Below, in pieces: positions 26,751 through 35,300 of a stretch of 64,000 nt of DNA (the stretch's first letter is position 1; the number at the start of each line of letters is the position of its first letter). Both the position numbers and the translations under genes were made by a program. The DNA comes from Amycolatopsis nigrescens CSC17Ta-90 (lineage in GTDB: Bacteria > Actinomycetota > Actinomycetes > Mycobacteriales > Pseudonocardiaceae): assembly GCF_000384315.1 (NCBI RefSeq), contig NZ_ARVW01000001.1:6076157-6140156 (forward strand), given 5' to 3'. The notes under the pieces are model-generated. The model made no database searches and was not told the DNA's origin. It saw only the letters and a program-made list of their open reading frames with translations.

Positions 26751-27517
26751 TGCCCGGCGGGCCCGCCCTGATCGACCACGCCAGGTTGTTGGAAGCACTC
26801 GGGATCGAGGGGGAACTGCTCGGGGAACTGGCGCACAGCGCGCCGGCCGACGCGCCCGTGCCGAGCTGTCCCGGTTCGACGATCGGGGAGACGGTCCGGC
26901 ACGTGGGCAGCGTCTACCGGCTCGGGCTGTCCTGGGTCCGCGGAGGGCGGCGGCCCCTGGAGTGGCAGCGTGAGCCGGGTCCCGGGCAGTCGCTGGGCGA
27001 GTACCTGCGGACCGGCCTTGCCGAGCTGATCGGCGAACTGGCCGCGCACGATCCGAACGCGCGGGCCCCGACCTGGTGGCCGGAGGACCCGACCTACGGG
27101 TTCTGGTGCCGCCGGATGGCCCACGAGACCACGATCCACCGGGCGGACGTGCAGGCCGCCACCGGGGCGGAGATCACCGGGATCACCGGGGAGTTCGCGG
27201 CCGACGGGGTGGACGAGGTGCTCACGCTCTGGTTCGGCCAGCGGCTGCGGACGCTCGGGCTTTCCGGCACCACCACCGCTTCGGTGGCGGTGCAGACCGG
27301 CGGGCACACCTGGATCGCCCGCGCGGGACCCGGCGACACGGTCGCGTGGCGGTGCTCCGCCGGTGAGGCGGAGCAGGCCGATGCGGTGGTCTCGGGTTCC
27401 GCAGCGCAGGTCTACCTGTGGCTGTGGGGCCGGGCCGGTCCGACAGCGGTCACGGTGCACGGCGATCACAACGCGAGCGGGCAGCTCTGGGCGCTGCTGC
27501 GGCTGGCGACCCGATGA
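26750..27517 (+). CDS. Maleylpyruvate isomerase-family mycothiol-dependent protein
   Basis: A 255-aa DinB-like four-helix protein. It has the N-terminal MDMPI helix with the conserved TIGETVRHVGSVYRLG and HETTIHRADVQAA metal-site histidines. Family members use mycothiol as thiol cofactor, as in maleylpyruvate isomerase, but most act in unknown S-transfer or detoxification reactions. The start ATG at 26750 overlaps the HEPN stop by one base, so it is coupled to that SOS-boxed gene; ATG 26741 is an alternative. Induction with the damage response is inference and fits a detoxifying role. Confidence 0.87.
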   Translation: MPGGPALIDHARLLEALGIEGELLGELAHSAPADAPVPSCPGSTIGETVRHVGSVYRLGLSWVRGGRRPLEWQREPGPGQSLGEYLRTGLAELIGELAAHDPNARAPTWWPEDPTYGFWCRRMAHETTIHRADVQAATGAEITGITGEFAADGVDEVLTLWFGQRLRTLGLSGTTTASVAVQTGGHTWIARAGPGDTVAWRCSAGEAEQADAVVSGSAAQVYLWLWGRAGPTAVTVHGDHNASGQLWALLRLATR

Positions 27518-27596
27518 CGAGCGTGTGGGGAAGCATTGCTGGTCTCCGGGTTTCCGGCCGCGGCGGGTCCGGGCGCCGCCGTCCTGGCCGGCCGAG

Positions 27597-28040
27597 TTAG
27601 CCGCCCTCGCGCACGGCGAGCATCTGCGCCACCACGTCCGCGAGTAGTCGCTTATCCGCGGGCGGTACCTCTTCGGCCAGCGCCTCCAGCCGGGTGATCA
27701 CGGCCTGGTGGGCGTCGGCGCCGGTCCGCGAACCCTGTTCGGTCACCGCGATCCGGCAGGCGCGGCGGTCATGGGAGTCGCGTGCGCGGGCCACCAGCCC
27801 GCGCCGCTCGACCCGGTCCACCAGTCCGGTCAGGCTCGATTTCTCCAGGTTCAGCAGCCTGCTCAGCTCCGTCATGCCGATCGGGCCGTCGATGAGCATG
27901 CACAGCAGCTGAGCCTGCTGGGGCGTGAGTTCCCGCTCCCGGCTGACTTCGGCGAACACCTGCTGCACCAGGTGCGACAGCCGCACCAGTGCGGTGGCGA
28001 ATCCGATCTCCTTGCCCGTCTCGGTCGCGGCCGTCTCCAT
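27597..28040 (-). CDS. MarR-family transcriptional regulator
   Basis: A 147-aa winged-helix repressor. The DNA-binding part (MTELSRLLNLEKSSLTGLVD then RRGLVARARDSHDRRACRI with the wing's D-x-R motif) is typical of MarR proteins. It is divergent from a flavoprotein gene, with an 87-bp spacer that contains a perfect palindrome (28073-28091), so it probably represses both itself and the flavoprotein. The ligand is unknown; MarR proteins of this kind commonly respond to phenolic acids or oxidants. Confidence 0.9.
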   Translation of the reverse strand: METAATETGKEIGFATALVRLSHLVQQVFAEVSRERELTPQQAQLLCMLIDGPIGMTELSRLLNLEKSSLTGLVDRVERRGLVARARDSHDRRACRIAVTEQGSRTGADAHQAVITRLEALAEEVPPADKRLLADVVAQMLAVREGG

Positions 28041-28072
28041 GCCGCCGAGTGTAGTTGACGGTTGTTCGTGGT

Positions 28073-28091
28073 GCGAACTAATGTAGTTCGC
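28073..28091. promoter_or_regulatory. MarR operator candidate GCGAACTA-ATG-TAGTTCGC
   Basis: Perfect 8-bp arms (28073-28080 and 28084-28091) in the divergent spacer between the MarR gene and the flavoprotein gene. A second symmetric stretch AGTACGTACT lies at 28101-28110. Placement suits repression of both promoters. Confidence 0.65.
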
Positions 28092-28127
28092 ATAACCAAC
28101 AGTACGTACTACGAACTAGGAGCTCCC

Positions 28128-29210
28128 ATGACCGCGACCGTGGCCGTAATCGGCGGGGGATACGGCGGGATCACCGTCGCCAAGGCGTTGGACGACGTGG
28201 CCGACGTCGTACTGGTGGAACCCCGGGACGCCTTCGTGCACAACGTGGCCGCCTTGCGCGGCCTGGTCGACCCGGCCTGGACGGACCGGCTCTTCTACCG
28301 CTACGACCGGTTGCTCGACCGCGGCCGGGTGGTCCGGGAGCGGGCCGTGCGGGTGGACACCACGGCCGTCACGCTCGGCTCGGGCGAGCGGATCGCGGCG
28401 GACTACGTCGTGCTCGCCACCGGATCTACCTACCCGTTCCCGGCCAAGGTCGACGTGCCCGACAGCGCGGCGGCCAAGGCAAGGTTCCACGTCACCCGCG
28501 ATGCCTTGGTGCGCGCGGAGAACGTGCTCCTGCTCGGCGCGGGGCCGGTGGGGCTCGAACTGGCCGGCGAGCTCAAGGCGGCCTGGCCGGAAAAGGCCGT
28601 GACCATCGTCGATCCGGCGGACGACCTCCTCGCCGGCGGTTTCCCCGACGAGTTCCGGGCCGAGCTGCGCCGTCAGCTCGACGAGCTGGGTGTCGAGCTG
28701 GTCCTCGGCACGTCCCTGCGCGAGCTGCCGCCGTCCGATCCCGGCGAGGCCAAGACCTTCACCGTGCACACGCGCTCCGGCCGGGAGATCACCGCCGACC
28801 TCTGGTTCCGCTGCTTCGGCGTCGTGCCGGTCACCGACTACCTGGCCGGCGACCTCGCCTCCGCACGGCGTGACGGCGGCGACGTCGAGGTCACGCCGCA
28901 GCTGCGGCTTCCCGGCCAGGAACGCGTTTTCGCCCTCGGCGACATCACCGCGATCCCGGAGGCCAAGATGGCCAAGGCGGCGGGCGACCACGCCGAGGTG
29001 ATCGCGGCCAACATCCGGACCCTGATCCAGGGCGGCCAAGAGCTGGTCTCCTATCAGCCCGCGGCGCCCGGTATCGCCCTCCCGCTGGGACCGTCGGGCG
29101 GCGCTTCCTACGCGCTCGGCATGGGCATGCTGGGTGCCGAGCAGACCTCGGAGATCAAGGGCGCGGACCTCCGGTCGGGGGTGTACACCGACCTCTTCGG
29201 TCTCGCCTGA
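28128..29210 (+). CDS. FAD/NAD(P)-dependent oxidoreductase (NDH-2/AIF-like)
   Basis: A 360-aa pyridine-nucleotide flavoprotein with two dinucleotide folds: VAVIGGGYGGITVAKAL for FAD at the N-terminus, and VLLLGAGPVGLELAGEL for NAD(P)H near residue 140. The later VFALGDITAI is the FAD-binding end motif. No redox-active CxxC or membrane anchor is seen, so it resembles AIF-like/NDH-2-like soluble oxidoreductases. ATG at 28128 has a GGAG Shine-Dalgarno. It is controlled in all likelihood by the divergent MarR protein. Electron acceptor could be a quinone or small xenobiotic. Confidence 0.88.
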   Translation: MTATVAVIGGGYGGITVAKALDDVADVVLVEPRDAFVHNVAALRGLVDPAWTDRLFYRYDRLLDRGRVVRERAVRVDTTAVTLGSGERIAADYVVLATGSTYPFPAKVDVPDSAAAKARFHVTRDALVRAENVLLLGAGPVGLELAGELKAAWPEKAVTIVDPADDLLAGGFPDEFRAELRRQLDELGVELVLGTSLRELPPSDPGEAKTFTVHTRSGREITADLWFRCFGVVPVTDYLAGDLASARRDGGDVEVTPQLRLPGQERVFALGDITAIPEAKMAKAAGDHAEVIAANIRTLIQGGQELVSYQPAAPGIALPLGPSGGASYALGMGMLGAEQTSEIKGADLRSGVYTDLFGLA

Positions 29211-29244
29211 GCCCGCCAGCCGGGGAACCCGCTAGGTTCGGGCC

Positions 29245-29973
29245 ATGGCAACCCGTCCGGTGAACCTGGTGGTCGACTCGGCACAACCACGAGAGCTGGC
29301 CGGGTTCTGGGCCGAGCTGCTCGGCTGGCGGATCGCGCTGGACCTGCCGTCGGAGGTGGCCGTCCGCGCGCCCGCCGCCGACGGCTGGGACCTGGACCTG
29401 GTCATGGTTCCGGTACCGGAGGCGAAAACGGCGAAGAACCGGATCCATCTGGACCTGGCCAGCGGCTCGGCCGCCGAGCAGCGGGCACTGGTGGATCGCG
29501 CGGTCCGGCTGGGCGCCGAGCCGGTCGACATCGGGCAGGGACCGGTGCCCTGGGTGGTGCTCGCCGACCCGGAGGGCAACGAGTTCTGCGTGCTGGAACC
29601 CCGGCCGGAGTACGCCCGCACCGGAGCCGTCGCGGCCATCGTGCTCGATGCCGCGGATCCGGCCGGGCTGGCCGCTTTCTGGGCCGGGGCGACCGGCTGG
29701 GTGCTCTCCCGCCGGGCGGATGCGCAGGTGGGCTTGCGCGCGCCGACCGGCAGGGGGCCCTGGCTGGAGCTGTTGGGCGGCGCCGAACCGAAGCGGGGCA
29801 AGAACCGCGTGCATCTCGACGTGGCCCCGCCGGCCGGCGGAGGCCACGCCGGCGAGGTCGAACGGCTGGTCCGGCTCGGCGCGCGGACCGCCGACGTGGG
29901 TCAGCGGGACGAGCCGTGGCGGGTGCTCGCGGATCCGGAGGGCAACGAGTTCTGCGTGCTCACCCCGCGCTGA
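29245..29973 (+). CDS. VOC-superfamily protein with two glyoxalase domains
   Basis: A 242-aa protein made of two homologous vicinal-oxygen-chelate domains. Each half ends in the same signature: V-LADPEGNEFCVLEPR at about residue 108-122 and VLADPEGNEFCVLTPR at the C-terminus. This GNEF(C)VL ending is typical of actinobacterial glyoxalase-like proteins (Glyoxalase_6). Metal ligands may be H near KNRIHLDL / KNRVHLDV and E of GNEF. Resistance, dioxygenase and isomerase functions occur in the superfamily; none can be chosen here. The gene stands alone after the flavoprotein gene (34-bp gap), possibly in the same transcript. Confidence 0.87.
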   Translation: MATRPVNLVVDSAQPRELAGFWAELLGWRIALDLPSEVAVRAPAADGWDLDLVMVPVPEAKTAKNRIHLDLASGSAAEQRALVDRAVRLGAEPVDIGQGPVPWVVLADPEGNEFCVLEPRPEYARTGAVAAIVLDAADPAGLAAFWAGATGWVLSRRADAQVGLRAPTGRGPWLELLGGAEPKRGKNRVHLDVAPPAGGGHAGEVERLVRLGARTADVGQRDEPWRVLADPEGNEFCVLTPR

Positions 29974-30029
29974 GGCCGCCGCCGCTTGTTTCGGATGCGT
30001 TGCGGGGCCTGGTGACCCGTCGGGGAGTC

Positions 30030-31205
30030 ATGACAAGCGCGAAACAAACGCGCCCTAGGGCAGCAACAACCGCGGGCGACCGTGGACGGATGGACATCAG
30101 TCACGCTCGAAGCGCCGAGGTCACCGAGCTCTCCCGGGCCGGACTGCCGAGTGGTGCAACCGAGGCCACCTCGCTCACCTGGCGGCTCCGCATCCGGGTG
30201 GAGGACCGGCCTGGCACGCTCGCCAGGATCGCGATCAGGCTGGCCGACCTGGAGTGCAACATCCTCGGGCTCACCGTGCTGCCGGTGCCCGGCGGGGTGC
30301 TGGACGAGATCGTGGTCCGGCCCGCCACCGGGCTGACCAAGCGCCACCTCGTCCGCGCCCTGCGGGACGAGGGCTGCGAATGCTCCGGAATCACCGACGC
30401 CGACGTGCGCGAACTGGTGGACACCTCGGCCGCGACGCTCGCCTCGGTCACCCGCGCGGTGCTGGACCCCGAGCGCGTCGCGGAGGTGCTCCGCGAGGTG
30501 CTGGCCGCGGACCTGGTCACCCTGGTGCCGGTGGCCGAGGCGAACCGCGGCCGCACCGAAGGCGGCCACCGGGTCGTGTTCGAGCTCGACCCCGGCCGGG
30601 TGCTGGTGGCCCGCCGCCGGTGGGCGCCGTTCGTGCAGCTCGAGCTGGCCAGGGCGGACGGGCTGCTCGCCCTGCTCGGCGCGGTGCGGACGAACCCGGC
30701 CGGCCCGGTGGCGGTGACCGCCGCGGACGGTGCCGCGCTGGTGCTCCGGCTCGGCGAGCCCGGCGACGCGGACCGCGTGTTCGCCCTGCACCAGCGGTGC
30801 TCGATGAACACCCTTTTCCAGCGCTACCACACCGGGATGCGCACGGTGCCCCGTCGCTGGCTGCACCGGCTGCTCACGCCGCCGCGCGGGCTCAGCCTGC
30901 TCGCGATGTGCGGCCGCGAGACCGTCGGGCTCGGCCAGCTGCTTCCCGCCGGCCCCGACCGGGCCGAGGTGTCCCTGCTGGTCGAGGACTCCTGGCAGCG
31001 CGACGGGGTGGGCACCGCGCTGATGATCAGGCTGGCCACGCTCGCCGCGATCCGCGGCCATCGGGAGCTGGTGGCGGTCTGCCTGCCCGGTCAGGACGCG
31101 ATCATCCGCACCGCCGTGCGAGCCGGGCTCACCGCCGCCCGTACCGGCGGTGAGCCCGGTGAGAACGGGTCAGTGCGGATCGAACTGCCCGCCGGGTTCC
31201 GGTGA
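30030..31205 (+). CDS. ACT-domain / GNAT acetyltransferase fusion
   Basis: A 391-aa protein. The N-terminal part (about 45-125) is an ACT domain, RLRIRVEDRPGTLARIAIRL, a regulatory fold that binds amino acids. The C-terminal part (from about 235) is a GNAT domain with VSLLVEDSWQRDGVGTALM, which contains the acetyl-CoA loop Q/RxxGxG. Such a fusion suggests an acetyltransferase controlled by an amino acid ligand, comparable to lysine acetyltransferases that use other sensory domains. ATG at 30030 is chosen; ATG at 30090 gives a shorter tail and is possible. Convergent with a GNAT gene, 4 bp away. Confidence 0.82.
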   Translation: MTSAKQTRPRAATTAGDRGRMDISHARSAEVTELSRAGLPSGATEATSLTWRLRIRVEDRPGTLARIAIRLADLECNILGLTVLPVPGGVLDEIVVRPATGLTKRHLVRALRDEGCECSGITDADVRELVDTSAATLASVTRAVLDPERVAEVLREVLAADLVTLVPVAEANRGRTEGGHRVVFELDPGRVLVARRRWAPFVQLELARADGLLALLGAVRTNPAGPVAVTAADGAALVLRLGEPGDADRVFALHQRCSMNTLFQRYHTGMRTVPRRWLHRLLTPPRGLSLLAMCGRETVGLGQLLPAGPDRAEVSLLVEDSWQRDGVGTALMIRLATLAAIRGHRELVAVCLPGQDAIIRTAVRAGLTAARTGGEPGENGSVRIELPAGFR

Positions 31206-31209
31206 CCGC

Positions 31210-31737
31210 TCAGCGAAGCTCTTTCCGGAACTTCACCAGCCGAGCGCTGAACCCCAGCCGATCCCGGTAGAACGGCACGGACAGCTCGTTGTTCGCCTCG
31301 GTCTCCAGCAGCATCACCTCGGCGCCGCATTCCCGCGCCCAGCCCAGCACGGACTCCATCAGCGCGGTCCCGGCGCCGTCCCGCCGCTGCCCGGCGGACA
31401 CGGCGAGCGCGTCGACCTGCACCCGGCGCCGGCCGAGGTCCCGTTCGAGCTGGAGCGATGCGTTCTCGGCCGGCTCCAGCAGCCTGGCGATCAGCATGCC
31501 GACGATCTCGCGGTCGCGGAGGGCGACCAGGAACAGCTGGTCCGGCTGCCCGCCCAGCGCCGAGCACAGTGCGTCGAACTTGTCGGCGAGCTCGGAGCAG
31601 TCCGGCACCTGGCTCAGATCCGGGTTCAGCTCGGCGAGGTAGCGGCCGGTGTCCCGCCAGACACGCGAGCAGCCGTCCCCGTCTCCGGGCACGGCCCGCC
31701 GCACCTTCACCGCGACCATGTTGACCATGACGACCAC
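31210..31737 (-). CDS. GNAT-family N-acetyltransferase
   Basis: A 175-aa GNAT acetyltransferase. The acetyl-CoA site is VSAGQRRDGAGTALMESVL and the end motif is NNELSVPFYRDRLGFS. Three in-frame methionines (residues 1, 4, 7) make the exact start uncertain within 18 bp. It begins 34 bp after the peptide deformylase stop on the same strand. This linkage to def recalls N-terminal processing by deformylation and acetylation, but a RimI-like role is only a suggestion. Confidence 0.85.
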   Translation of the reverse strand: MVVMVNMVAVKVRRAVPGDGDGCSRVWRDTGRYLAELNPDLSQVPDCSELADKFDALCSALGGQPDQLFLVALRDREIVGMLIARLLEPAENASLQLERDLGRRRVQVDALAVSAGQRRDGAGTALMESVLGWARECGAEVMLLETEANNELSVPFYRDRLGFSARLVKFRKELR

Positions 31738-31771
31738 CCTGGCACGGGCCGCGGCGACCGGCGAGGCGTGC

Positions 31772-32272
31772 TCAGCGGTTCCAGAACCAGTCCTTGCCCC
31801 GGGCCTGGCGCAGCGCCTGCTTCTTGCGCTCGGCCGCCAGCCGGTCCAGGTAGAGCAGCCCGTCGAGATGATCCGTCTCGTGCTGCAGGCACTGCGCCAT
31901 CACGTCTTTTCCTTGCACCGTAACGGGTTCGTTGCGCAGGTCGACCCCGCGCACCACCGCGTGCTTCGCACGGGTGGTTGGGAACCACAGCTCGGGGACG
32001 GACAGGCAGCCTTCGTCGATCTCGTGCGTCTCCTCGGACAGCTCGACGATCTCCGGGTTCAGCACGTAGCCGATCTGGCCGTGCACGTTGTAGCTGAACG
32101 CGCGCAGCCCCACCCCGATCTGCGGGGCGGCCAGCCCGGCGCGGCCCGGCTTGTCCACCGTGTCCAGCAGATCGTTGACCAGCGACTCGGTGCCCTTGTC
32201 GAACTTGAGCACCGGATCGCAGACGGTCTTGAGCACCGGGTCGCCGAAGTAGCGCAGTTCCCGCACGGCCAT
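31772..32272 (-). CDS. def: Peptide deformylase
   Basis: A 166-aa metalloenzyme that removes the formyl group from nascent polypeptides. All three motifs are present: GLAAPQIGV (motif 1), EGCLSVP (motif 2 with the metal-binding Cys) and QHETDHLDG (motif 3, HExxH). C-terminus WFWNR is longer than in minimal forms. The gene lies 40 bp after lhr and 34 bp before a GNAT gene, all on the same strand. It may be one of several def paralogues in an actinomycete. Confidence 0.95.
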   Translation of the reverse strand: MAVRELRYFGDPVLKTVCDPVLKFDKGTESLVNDLLDTVDKPGRAGLAAPQIGVGLRAFSYNVHGQIGYVLNPEIVELSEETHEIDEGCLSVPELWFPTTRAKHAVVRGVDLRNEPVTVQGKDVMAQCLQHETDHLDGLLYLDRLAAERKKQALRQARGKDWFWNR

Positions 32273-32312
32273 GGTTCGAACTCCCTCTCTCGCCGCGAGA
32301 GCTTAACGCCGG

Positions 32313-35300
32313 TTAGGCGCGCAGCCGCAGGCCCTTCGGGGTGGCGCGGAAACCGGCCTGGGTGAGCACCTCGGACAGCGCCGAGGTCAGCGCGTGCTCG
32401 CCGTCGGCGCGCTGCACCGCGAGCTGGCCGAGCCAGCCCTCCCGGACCGCCCTGGACAGGGCTTCGGCGGCCAGCCGCAGGCTCGGTTCGTCTTCGGTGA
32501 AGGACAGCAGCGACCGGCCGCCGCGTTCCACGTACAGCGCGGGCACCCCGTCCACCAGCACGGCGAGCGCGCCCGCCTTGCGCGCCGGGCGGTGCTTGGT
32601 GCCGCCCACCGGCGCTGGCCAGCCCAGCGCGGCGCCGTAGGGCTGCGCCGGGTCGGACGCGGCCAGCACCACCGCGCCACCGGTGGCGGCCGGGTCGCGC
32701 TGCCGGGCGCCGGTGTCGGACACCGCCCGCAGCCGGTCCACCGCGCCCCGCGCGGCGAACTGGGCGGCACCGAGGCCCTCCACCACATAGCCGCGGATGA
32801 CCTGCCCGGAGTCCTCCATCCCGCGCAGCACCTTGTAGATACCGGAGAACCCGCCGGTGACCCGCTCGGTCTCCAGCGCGCCTCTGGTCAGCACCCCGTG
32901 CCGTTCCAGGAAGGCTTCGGTGCGGGCATGGGTCCGCCTGGTCGGGTCGGCCTCCCGCGCCGGGGTCAGCGCCCAGCGCCCGGCCACCGTCGGCGGCCCG
33001 GTGCGCGAAGGCATGGCGGGCCGGCCGGCCCGCATCCTGGCGTACCGGCCGCGTGGTGCGCTGCGGCGTGGTTTGTGCGTGGCGCCCCGCCCGGAGACCT
33101 GGGCGCGGACCGGGCCGAGGGTGTCGCCGGTGACCACCCCCGCCCACACCAGGTCCCACAGCGCGGCCACCACCTCGGCGTCCTCCGGCGGGGACTCCAC
33201 CAGCGGGGATGCCCTGTCCACCAGCTGCCGGAAGAACAGCGCGCCACCGTCCAATGTGGACTTAATGGCCCGGTGCAGCGGAGTGTCCGGCACGTTCTCC
33301 TCGACCTCGGGCAGCAGCAGGTCGGCCACGTCGGCGGGGGCCAGCGCGAGCCAGCCGTCCCCACCGGCTAGTCCGCCGCACCCGCACCAGGTGACTTCGC
33401 CCGCGGCGGTGAGCTCGTCCAGCAGCGCCGGGTAGTAGCCGGGCAGCCTGCTGGGCAGGATCAGCGACTCCACCGCGCTGGCCGGCAGCGGCGCCCCGGC
33501 CAGCTGCTCCACCACCGAGAGCACATCGTCCGCCGTGGGCGCCCCCCGCAGTGTCTTGCGGGACACCCGCACCCGGTCGGCCTCAACAACCGGGCTGGCG
33601 CGAGTATCGGTTACTGAGGCCTCCGAGCTCGCGCCGATTCCGTGCCAGGAAGGCAGGAACCGCCCGAGTGCGGCCGGTTCCACCGGTTCCACCTCGGCCC
33701 GCAGCCTGGCCAGCGAGGCGCGCCGCAGCCGGCGCAGCACCGCCGCGTCGCAGTATTCGACCCCGCCCGGATGCGCGGGATGGGCCGACCCGGCCTCCGC
33801 CCTGCCGACCGGGCTCAGCTCACCGCGGACCAGCCTGCCGTCGGAGGTCATCCGGTCCAGCACCCCGGTGACCACGGCGGTGCCGAGCCCGAACCGCGCG
33901 GCGGCCTGCTCGGCCGGGAACGGGCCACGGCAGCGCGCGTATCGGATGAGCAGTTCGCCCAGCGGGTCGGCCACCGGCTCGGTGAACACCTCGGGCACGC
34001 CCACCGGCAGCGCCACGCCCAGCGCGTCCCGCATCCGCCCGGAGTCCTCGATCGCGATGAACCGCCGCTCACCCGCGATCCGCACCCGGATCACCCGGCG
34101 GGCGGATTCCAGCTCGCCGAGCCACTCCGGCGCGACCCCGCGCTCGGCCGCCTCGGCCTCGGTCAGATCGCCGAGGAACCGGAGCAGGTCTGCGGTGTCC
34201 TCCGCGTTGCGGGCATGCCTGTCTTCGTCGAGCCGCTGCAGCGACCGCTCGACCTCGGCCACCACCTCCGCGTCGAGCAGTTCCCTGATCGCCTCGGTGC
34301 CGAGCAGTTCGGCCAGCAGCGACGAGTCCAGCGACAGGGCGGCGGCCCGCCGCTCGGCCAGCGGCGCGTCGGTCTCGTAGAGGAACATGCCGACATAACC
34401 GAACAGCAGGCTGCGGGCGAACGGCGACGCGGACGGGGTCTCCACCTCGACCACCCGCACCCGTCTGGCCCGGACGTCGGCCATCAGCTCGCGCAGGCCG
34501 CCCACGTCGTAGACGTCCTGGAGGCACTCGCGCATCGCCTCCAGCACCACCGGGAAACGCTCGTACTTCGCGGCCACCGATAGCAGCTGCGACGCCCGCT
34601 GCCGCTGCTGCCACAGCGGGCTGCGCCGGCGCGGGTCGCGCCGCGGCAGCAGCAGGGAACGGGCCGCGCACTCCCGGAACCTGGCGGCGAACAGCGCCGA
34701 TCCGCCCACCTCCGCGACGATCAGCTGCTCGACCTCCTCCGGATCCAGCAGCACGTCCTCCGCCGTGACGGTGACCTCGCCGCCGTCGGAGTCCAGCGCG
34801 TCCGGTAGCCGCAGCACGATCCCGTCGTCGGAATGCGCCACCTGCGCGTCCACCCCGCGGTTCTCCCGGAGCCTGGCCGCGATCGCCAGCGCCCACGGCG
34901 CGTTCACCTGCGCGCCGAAGGGGGAGTGCAGGATCACCCGCCAGTCCCCGAGTTCGTCGCGGAACCGTTCCAGCAAGATGGTGCGGTCGTTCGGCAGATG
35001 CCGGGTCGCGGCCCGCTGTTCCGCCAGGTAGCCCAGCAGGTTGGTGCGGGCCCGCTCGTCCAGCCCGGCCGCCGCGGCCCGCTCCACCGCCCGCTCGGAG
35101 TCCAAAGTGGACAATTCGCGGACGAAGGCGCCGAGTGCCCTGCCGAGCTCCAGCGGGCGGCCCGGCGCGTCGCCCTTCCAGAACGGCATCCTGGCCGGTT
35201 CGCCCGGTGCCGGCACCACGATCACCCGGTCATGGGTGATGTCGGTGATCCGCCAGGACGAGGTGCCCAGCAGCACGGTGTCGCCGACCCGCGACTCGTA

